A stretch of 64,000 nucleotides of DNA from DMER64 sp041654355 (lineage in GTDB: Bacteria; Bacteroidota; Bacteroidia; Bacteroidales; UBA932): positions 144,624 to 208,623 of the forward strand of contig JBAZDQ010000001.1 of the NCBI GenBank assembly GCA_041654355.1, read 5' to 3'. A model generated the notes under the pieces. The model made no database searches, was not told the origin of the DNA, and saw only the letters and a program-made list of their open reading frames with translations. The position numbers and the translations under genes were made by a program. Shown here piece by piece: positions 58,404 through 64,000 of this stretch. How positions within the stretch are numbered: the stretch's first letter is position 1; every line of letters begins with the position of its first letter.

Positions 58404-60953
58404 ATGAAAAAGCGTATGTTACCTATATTTAAACGGATGGCCCTGCCCGCATTGGCATTACTGCTGACCGGGTGTATACATTCAAGGAACGATGAAGTCC
58501 TGGTTACTCCGTATACCAAAATTGATTTCACACCCGGCGGAGAAGCCCGCGAATTTGTTATATCCTCCAACTTCCTTTGGACTATAGAAATATCGGATAC
58601 CTGGATCACCGTCAACCCCATGAAGGGATACGGGGATAAAAATATAATTGTGACGGCTGCTGCCAATACTGCCCTGACACCGCGTCAGGCTTCATTTTTC
58701 ATAGCCGGAGAAGAGACCCGCAGGGAAATTACCATTACCCAGGCCGGGGAAGCACCGGCCCTTTCCATTGACGCCACCCAAAAAACCGTCACAGCTGACG
58801 GAGATACGGTCTCCGTGGGGGTCACTACCAATGTGGAACTGGACGTGGTTACGGAAAAGGACTGGATCACATTTGTAGAAACCAAGACCATCAACACAAA
58901 AAGATACATATTTAATATTGCACCCAACACCACTCTGGAACAGCGGTCCGGCCGCGTAGAGTTTTCACAGAAAAACGGCTCCTTGTCTGCCATGCTCACC
59001 ATTACACAAAACGGGGAGAACCCCAACTTTGAAATTGAAACAAAGGTGGTGGAGATGGCAGCAGAGGGAGGAGAAGCCCAATTTACCGTGGTTTCTAACA
59101 TAGACTGGGACGCCGCGAGCGAAACACCATGGATCCACATTACCGCGACGCGCCTTATGGAACCGCATGACTGTGTTTTCACGGCAGATCCCAACCCACG
59201 TGTGGAACCCCGCCAGGGGTCCATTACCGTTTTTGCCCCGGATCATCCGGAATTGGGAGAAACAACGGTCAACGTAGAACAGGCCGGAGCCGAACCGGTT
59301 GCAGTCCTGACACCTGCATCACTGGAAGACATTCCCGCTGCCGGCGGTACATATACCGTTGCCGTGGAAGCCAATTTTAACTGGGAAGAGGATCTTTCGG
59401 AAACGGCAGAATGGATCTCCGGGGTAGTCCGCCTGACGGATGGATTAAAGATCAATGTGGATGAAAATGACGAGGTGGAGACCAGGAGCACTACATTGAG
59501 CATAAAACAACAAGACGGGACGTACCGTAAAAGCATAACCATTAAACAGCAAGCCGGTGAAAGGCAACTCTTGTTACCTTTCCAGGAAAATATTCCCAAA
59601 GTTTCTGCAGAAGGGGGATTACTGGAGATTCCCGTTGTTTCCAACGTGTCCTGGGAAGCGGGAGTATCCGAAGAATGGTTATCGGTGGTACAGACCAAAG
59701 GTTTGGAGACAAAGATCTTATCCCTGGAAGTCACATCCAATCCGGGTATTACAGAGCGCCAGGCGTTGCTGTATGTCATGACACAGGGTGAAGACGTGAT
59801 TGCGGTAAGCAGGGTTATTACCCAGAAAGGTGCACAGCCACACATCACCTGCGATCCCGACACCCTGGATACTACCTCTGAAGGCGGTTCTTTTACCGTA
59901 CCTGTTGAGGCCAACGTACCGTGGACCATCCTTTCCCACCCGGCATGGGCAGAAAACGTGACCGTGGAAGACACGGAGGGCCATAACGGGAATCTTGCGT
60001 TTACCGTATTGCCAAACAGGCAGACAACACCCCGTTCGTCAAAAATTGAACTTACCCGCACAGACGGTAGCCTGACTGCAGCCCTGGTGATCAACCAAGA
60101 GGCAGAAGCCGTCTTTGTGAATGCCCTGACCAATGCTCCGGCTTACCTGCACAACGAGGGGGACACCTTTACTATAACGGTGGAATCCAACATAGAGACC
60201 GAATGTGTTACGGATGTGTCCTGGATTGTCAATACAGGAAAAACCACGCAGGACAGAACTACCGTATGGACATTTGAAGTTTTACCCGTTCCTGCCGTAA
60301 ACAACCGGTATGCCACCGTAAAGGTCCGGGAGAAAGAGACCGACCAGGTATACCACACCTTTAACCTGGCGCAGAGCGGGGCGCGTATAGCCTTAAAAGA
60401 CAGCACGGCGCTGGTGCGTTTCTACAATAATATGAAAGGGGCCAACTGGAGGGATACGCATTTGTGGAACCTTCAGTTGCCGGCCAATTTGTGGCCCGGG
60501 GTAACCCTGGAAACAGCTGTACGGAACGGAGCCCTGTATGTGAAAAAATTGGAATTGTCCGACGGGCGCCTGGAGGGCTCCGTAGGCGACGGCACCAATA
60601 AAGATCCCCTTTCCGAACTGACTTACCTGGAAAAACTGGATCTGTCGGATAACAGCGGTATAACCGGGTGGCTTCCCGTATCGTGGAAAGATTTGAACAA
60701 CCTGGAATCCATAAACCTGGAAAACTGCAACCTGACCAACTTCCTGCTTCTGGGATACAATGTGCCGCCTCATTACGGCACGGGCTTGAAAAACCTGGTT
60801 GAATTCATCATTCGCAACAACTTGCTCAATGGCACGATTCCACAGGAAGTCGTTGATCATCCGCATTTTGCGAAGTGGGATTTTGAACAGAACATGCAAT
60901 CCCAGAAAGGAACTAATGAATTGAAATTGCCCGATGAACCTGAAGACCTTTGA
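58404..60953 (+). CDS. Multi-BACON surface lipoprotein with C-terminal LRR-like module
   Basis: An 849-residue lipoprotein (start at 58404; lipobox LLTGC, Cys24). About seven tandem BACON-type beta domains of 85-95 residues follow, each with a W(I/L) core such as SDTWITVNP, EKDWITFVE, SETPWIHIT and SEEWLSVVQ, and each ending in an ITQ/IKQ strand. The last 200 residues carry the DSTALVRFYNNMKGANW opening and LRR-like LEKLDLSDNSGITGWLP repeats, the same module as in the 21316 gene. A surface role binding glycans or host proteins is plausible from BACON families. Its promoter is not obvious; it may be read through from the M16-like gene. Confidence 0.85.
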   Translation: MKKRMLPIFKRMALPALALLLTGCIHSRNDEVLVTPYTKIDFTPGGEAREFVISSNFLWTIEISDTWITVNPMKGYGDKNIIVTAAANTALTPRQASFFIAGEETRREITITQAGEAPALSIDATQKTVTADGDTVSVGVTTNVELDVVTEKDWITFVETKTINTKRYIFNIAPNTTLEQRSGRVEFSQKNGSLSAMLTITQNGENPNFEIETKVVEMAAEGGEAQFTVVSNIDWDAASETPWIHITATRLMEPHDCVFTADPNPRVEPRQGSITVFAPDHPELGETTVNVEQAGAEPVAVLTPASLEDIPAAGGTYTVAVEANFNWEEDLSETAEWISGVVRLTDGLKINVDENDEVETRSTTLSIKQQDGTYRKSITIKQQAGERQLLLPFQENIPKVSAEGGLLEIPVVSNVSWEAGVSEEWLSVVQTKGLETKILSLEVTSNPGITERQALLYVMTQGEDVIAVSRVITQKGAQPHITCDPDTLDTTSEGGSFTVPVEANVPWTILSHPAWAENVTVEDTEGHNGNLAFTVLPNRQTTPRSSKIELTRTDGSLTAALVINQEAEAVFVNALTNAPAYLHNEGDTFTITVESNIETECVTDVSWIVNTGKTTQDRTTVWTFEVLPVPAVNNRYATVKVREKETDQVYHTFNLAQSGARIALKDSTALVRFYNNMKGANWRDTHLWNLQLPANLWPGVTLETAVRNGALYVKKLELSDGRLEGSVGDGTNKDPLSELTYLEKLDLSDNSGITGWLPVSWKDLNNLESINLENCNLTNFLLLGYNVPPHYGTGLKNLVEFIIRNNLLNGTIPQEVVDHPHFAKWDFEQNMQSQKGTNELKLPDEPEDL

Positions 60954-61014
60954 AAACACAAGGGTTACCAACAAGTTTTCAACAAAAAATGTTTTGCGGT
61001 TTCAAATAATCGTT

Positions 61015-61022
61015 TAACTTTG
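61015..61022 (+). promoter_or_regulatory. Promoter of the coiled-coil lipoprotein gene
   Basis: TAACTTTG matches the -7 consensus and a TTTG (60993-60996) lies 18 bases upstream, the right spacing for a -33 element. This is the best complete Bacteroidetes-type promoter in the window. The A/T-rich leader is about 70 bases and ends at the ATG at 61099. Confidence 0.65.
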
Positions 61023-61098
61023 CATTTATATATATCATAGCCAAAAAGCGAAATTTAATAACTTCAAAAACTTTTGTTTAACTTAAAATTTTTAATGC

Positions 61099-64000
61099 AT
61101 GAAAAAATTTTTAAAATGGAGTGCAGCCTTTTTAGTACTGGGTGTACTCGCCGTAGGCTGTATTAAGCCTGAGCCCAGCGCCGGCATTGAAGCCATGCGT
61201 AATGCAAAGGCCGCATTGCTGAATGCTCAAGCCGCTCTTACACAGGCCAAGGTACAGGTTGAAGCCGCCAACGCAGCTTTGATCCAGGCCCAGGCCGGCC
61301 TTGTTCAGGCACAGGAAGCTGTTGTCGCTGCCCAGGCAGCCAAGATCCAAGCCGAAGCCGATCTTATTCAGGCAGAAGTAGAATGGGAAAATGCTGTTAC
61401 TGATTTCCATAAAGAAGCATGGGCCATAAAAATTGCAGAACTGGAGGCACAATTGGCAGAAGAAGAAGCCAGAGTTGCCGCTCAAATTGCTGCATATGAA
61501 TTGCAGATTGCCAATATGCAGGCCCAAATGGTTGCCGCGCAATTTGCTTATGAGAATGCCATGATGCTGTTCGAAGAATGGAAAATCGAAAATGCTGATA
61601 CTCTGGGGAATGCTCTTATGGCAGAATTAAACGCTCTTTCACGCCGGATGCAACGTGTTATCATTGCTCTTGGAAGAAGGCAAGTTGATTTAAACAATGC
61701 AAAAGCAAGATATTTATGGTATGTGAACGTAGAATATCCTGAAGCCACTTCTCATGCTCTCCAACAGATGGAAGCTGAAAAAAGGGCTCTGGAATGTGAA
61801 ATCCAATACCTGACAGGTGTTGCAGAAGCTTACGATGCTTTGTATAACGAATATCACGGTGACCTGGATGAAATGATTGCCGGTTTCCAGGAAACGATAA
61901 ACGCACTTCGTGCAGAGATCGCAGAATTGGAAATTGCTTTCATTCAGTTGCAGGAAGAATGGCTGCTGTTTGATCACGACGCCCTGGCTGCTGCAAATGC
62001 AGCTTTGACAAAAAATCGTAAAGTTGGTGTTACCGGAGTATTCTCTGACGGTGGTGACGATCCTAATATTCACGTAGTCAATGGTAATTATGTAATTAAT
62101 TATCCTTGGGAGGGAACTCCTGATATGTTTGATATCATGGATAGGGATATGAAAGTAATCGCTGACACCCGTTCAGAATTTGAAGACCAGGAATCAGGGA
62201 TTATTGAAGCCAACATAAAAGCCAAAAAAGATGCAGCAGATGATGCAGTTGAGGCTTATACAGACAACTGGAACGATTGGCAGGATTATTACAAGAACGC
62301 CCAACCTAATGGAGGTTCACTTTATGTTGCCTGGGTAAACGCCTGGAATACATGGAATGCAGACATGGTAGCTTACAGGGCCCACCTGAAAGCATACGGT
62401 GACATGTACGAAGAAGCTGAAGATCTGATTGACGACTACATGACCTACCTTAACGGTGTTATAACCGTTGAAGACGGATTGATAGTATTGCCCGGTGCCA
62501 CAAATATTTCTGAAGTGCTCGGAGGCATTAATTTCAATGCAGGTAACCTTGCAAGCTTTATTTTTGGAACAAACGGCCAGGCTGTTATAGATCTTATCAA
62601 TGTAATTGCCGTAATGCTTGATGTTCCCGGTCAAATGGATGCTATCGTAACCAACCTGAAAGCCATTATGGATGGGACCCACGGAGAAGCATGGCCCGCT
62701 TTCTGGGATCATGCTACTGCCTGGACCTACAAACCCACACCTGTAGTATATGGTGATATCATGCGCAAAGTGTATGCAAATTCCAACCGTGAACTTACCG
62801 ATATGTCCAAGGAAGAATGGTCTACATGGTTGTTCCTGTACTGGTTGTTCCAGGATCGGACCGTTGAGATTGGTCTGGAAGGCGCCGGAACCGTGATTAC
62901 AATCAATCAAGCCAATTACGACGACGCTGGTCAAGAGGTTTTGGAAGATTTCTTTGGTGAATTGACTCGTACCGCTTATGACGCTTATATGGTAGGTCCC
63001 AGCACATCTGCTATAAAAGCAGCCATCAACGCTTATTACGATGCCGTAGAAGGTCTGGGTGATATGGAAGAAGCCATGTTCGCTCCTTATGACAGATTGT
63101 GGAAAGCTAAAAAATATACATTCAATGATAAAGGCGTTATTACAGGAGCTATTGATTGGTCCAGATCAGATGCTTTAGGTGTTGATGATAGCAATGTTAC
63201 TGAAAAACCCGCTATTAAATTAATTTACCCCACTCCGGACTCTTATACTCCGAAGACATATGATGATGACTTTACCACTCCGACTCCCGATGATTCACCA
63301 CTGGATCACCAGGAACAGCTGGATCCTGAAGATGTCAACAATTTCTTCTTTGTTCTGGAAGCTTATCAAGACGAAGTTGGTCCCATCCCGTCACTTGATT
63401 TTGACATAACTTATCTGGCTTATAATTGTGATCTTTATGTTTCCTATGCCGCTTTGCTGGCAGCCGGAGAAGACTGCGGAAAACAATGGTCTGATTGGGT
63501 AGGAGACATGAGACTGTGGAAATGGGCAGATAGGAAAGATACGGACAAGTTCTCTGAAGGACACTATTTCTATGCCATATATCTAACCCGTGATTACCAG
63601 GCTTACCAAGATACTTATAACCGGGTAGAAAATGGTGAATACGCAGACTTGATAGATGATATCCAGGCATTGTACGATGCTCAAGAGGCAGCATACCTGG
63701 AAGCTGAAGCTGTAAGAGATGCCCTGCAGGATGAATTGGATGCTATCGAAGGTGCTATTATGGCTATCGGCGGCTACTATGACTCAGTTGAAGATGAATG
63801 GGTACCTGGTTATGTTCGTCAATACGAATTGTGGATTCGTGCTTACCAGGTCCTGATAGATGAAGCTATGGATGCCCATAACGGAGGCAACGTAGCTCGC
63901 CAGGGATTGCTTGAAGCATGGAACCGTGCAGAACATGAACTCATAGAAAAGCAGAACGAACTCAATGAAATAGAGGAAGCTCTTGCAATATATGAAGAAG
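61099..64000 (+). CDS. Very long alanine-rich coiled-coil lipoprotein (3' end outside window)
   Basis: The frame from ATG 61099 stays open to the window edge: at least 967 residues. It starts MKKFLKWSAAFLVLGVLAVGC (lipid Cys21). Residues 30-150 are Ala/Gln-rich with recurring AQAAL/AQAGL/AEADL units, a long helix or coiled coil. The centre (about 310-750) is acidic and aromatic, with many Tyr, Trp and Asp, and a Pro/Thr/Asp-rich stretch (TPDSYTPKTYDDD). The last part (about 850-967) returns to coiled coil (YLEAEAVRDALQDELDAIEG, ELIEKQNELNEIEEALA). I recognise no characterised family; the shape suggests a fibrous surface or periplasm-spanning lipoprotein. Confidence 0.85.
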   Translation, partial: MKKFLKWSAAFLVLGVLAVGCIKPEPSAGIEAMRNAKAALLNAQAALTQAKVQVEAANAALIQAQAGLVQAQEAVVAAQAAKIQAEADLIQAEVEWENAVTDFHKEAWAIKIAELEAQLAEEEARVAAQIAAYELQIANMQAQMVAAQFAYENAMMLFEEWKIENADTLGNALMAELNALSRRMQRVIIALGRRQVDLNNAKARYLWYVNVEYPEATSHALQQMEAEKRALECEIQYLTGVAEAYDALYNEYHGDLDEMIAGFQETINALRAEIAELEIAFIQLQEEWLLFDHDALAAANAALTKNRKVGVTGVFSDGGDDPNIHVVNGNYVINYPWEGTPDMFDIMDRDMKVIADTRSEFEDQESGIIEANIKAKKDAADDAVEAYTDNWNDWQDYYKNAQPNGGSLYVAWVNAWNTWNADMVAYRAHLKAYGDMYEEAEDLIDDYMTYLNGVITVEDGLIVLPGATNISEVLGGINFNAGNLASFIFGTNGQAVIDLINVIAVMLDVPGQMDAIVTNLKAIMDGTHGEAWPAFWDHATAWTYKPTPVVYGDIMRKVYANSNRELTDMSKEEWSTWLFLYWLFQDRTVEIGLEGAGTVITINQANYDDAGQEVLEDFFGELTRTAYDAYMVGPSTSAIKAAINAYYDAVEGLGDMEEAMFAPYDRLWKAKKYTFNDKGVITGAIDWSRSDALGVDDSNVTEKPAIKLIYPTPDSYTPKTYDDDFTTPTPDDSPLDHQEQLDPEDVNNFFFVLEAYQDEVGPIPSLDFDITYLAYNCDLYVSYAALLAAGEDCGKQWSDWVGDMRLWKWADRKDTDKFSEGHYFYAIYLTRDYQAYQDTYNRVENGEYADLIDDIQALYDAQEAAYLEAEAVRDALQDELDAIEGAIMAIGGYYDSVEDEWVPGYVRQYELWIRAYQVLIDEAMDAHNGGNVARQGLLEAWNRAEHELIEKQNELNEIEEALAIYEE

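Noticed and set aside
59243..60133. 296-residue minus-strand open frame inside the BACON gene
   Set aside because: Antisense shadow of a repetitive coding region; no family features and no promoter.
1..64000. tRNA, rRNA, insertion sequences, integrase or phage genes
   Set aside because: None recognised by eye; gene order looks like stable chromosomal core with one repeat-rich gap.

Overview
The window is a contiguous piece of a Bacteroidota chromosome, most likely order Bacteroidales; the family cannot be fixed from the sequence. Evidence for this: almost every promoter that can be read has the Bacteroidetes -7 element TAnnTTTG and Shine-Dalgarno sites are weak. Characteristic genes include gldH, an S46 dipeptidyl-peptidase, an EF-G2 paralogue, a split transketolase, BACON-domain lipoproteins, a receiver-less sigma-54 activator next to lptE, and PspC/PadR pairs. 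GC content looks moderate and even. No integrase, transposase, phage gene, rRNA or tRNA was seen.

Layout. 1-7.5 kb: end of mfd, an outer-membrane protein, a TPR protein, lptC, a PpiD-type chaperone, and ychF on the other strand. 7.5-14.4 kb: endonuclease/exonuclease/phosphatase protein, mutS, an FtsX-type permease, rsmA, a serine hydrolase. 14.4-21.3 kb: aspS, thyA-folA, a YfhO membrane protein, an NSS-family sodium symporter. 21.3-28.8 kb (minus strand): a large BACON/LRR lipoprotein, an Mrp ATPase, a DPP7-like S46 peptidase, rnhB. 28.8-32.4 kb: EF-G2, a LolD-type ATPase, trmN6. 32.4-35.8 kb (minus): the two transketolase halves run directly into an ECF sigma factor, a probable anti-sigma protein and a Spy-like protein. 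35.8-38.7 kb: lepA, then a DUF2812 protein with its PadR regulator.

38.7-40.1 kb is the one large gene-free stretch and is made almost entirely of repeats: three 39-42 bp units, a striking 7 x 51 bp array in which each unit carries a perfect 12-bp inverted repeat, two strong hairpins, and G-rich degenerate repeats ending at an intrinsic terminator. 40.1-45.9 kb: an OmpA/TPR lipoprotein, a sigma-54 activator, lptE, a conserved protein, secG, kbl. 45.9-48.4 kb: a PspC-PadR-PspC module. 48.5-51.7 kb: sdaA, trxA, an outer-membrane barrel, a polyprenyl synthase. 51.6-55.8 kb (minus): trmB, gldH, a RicT/PSP1 protein, holB, a TPR protein. 55.8-64 kb: an M16-like protein lacking its zinc site, a multi-BACON lipoprotein, and a very long alanine-rich coiled-coil lipoprotein that runs off the window.

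Themes. Much of the window concerns the cell envelope (LptC, LptE, PpiD, LolD-type ATPase, SecG, several lipoproteins and barrels) and translation or repair (mfd, mutS, EF-G2, lepA, rsmA, trmB, trmN6, aspS). Two architectural habits stand out: divergent gene pairs share back-to-back -7 elements only 7-13 bp apart, often with almost no leader before the start codon, and most convergent pairs overlap at their stop codons. The strongest candidate for something undescribed is the palindrome array at 39255-39592.
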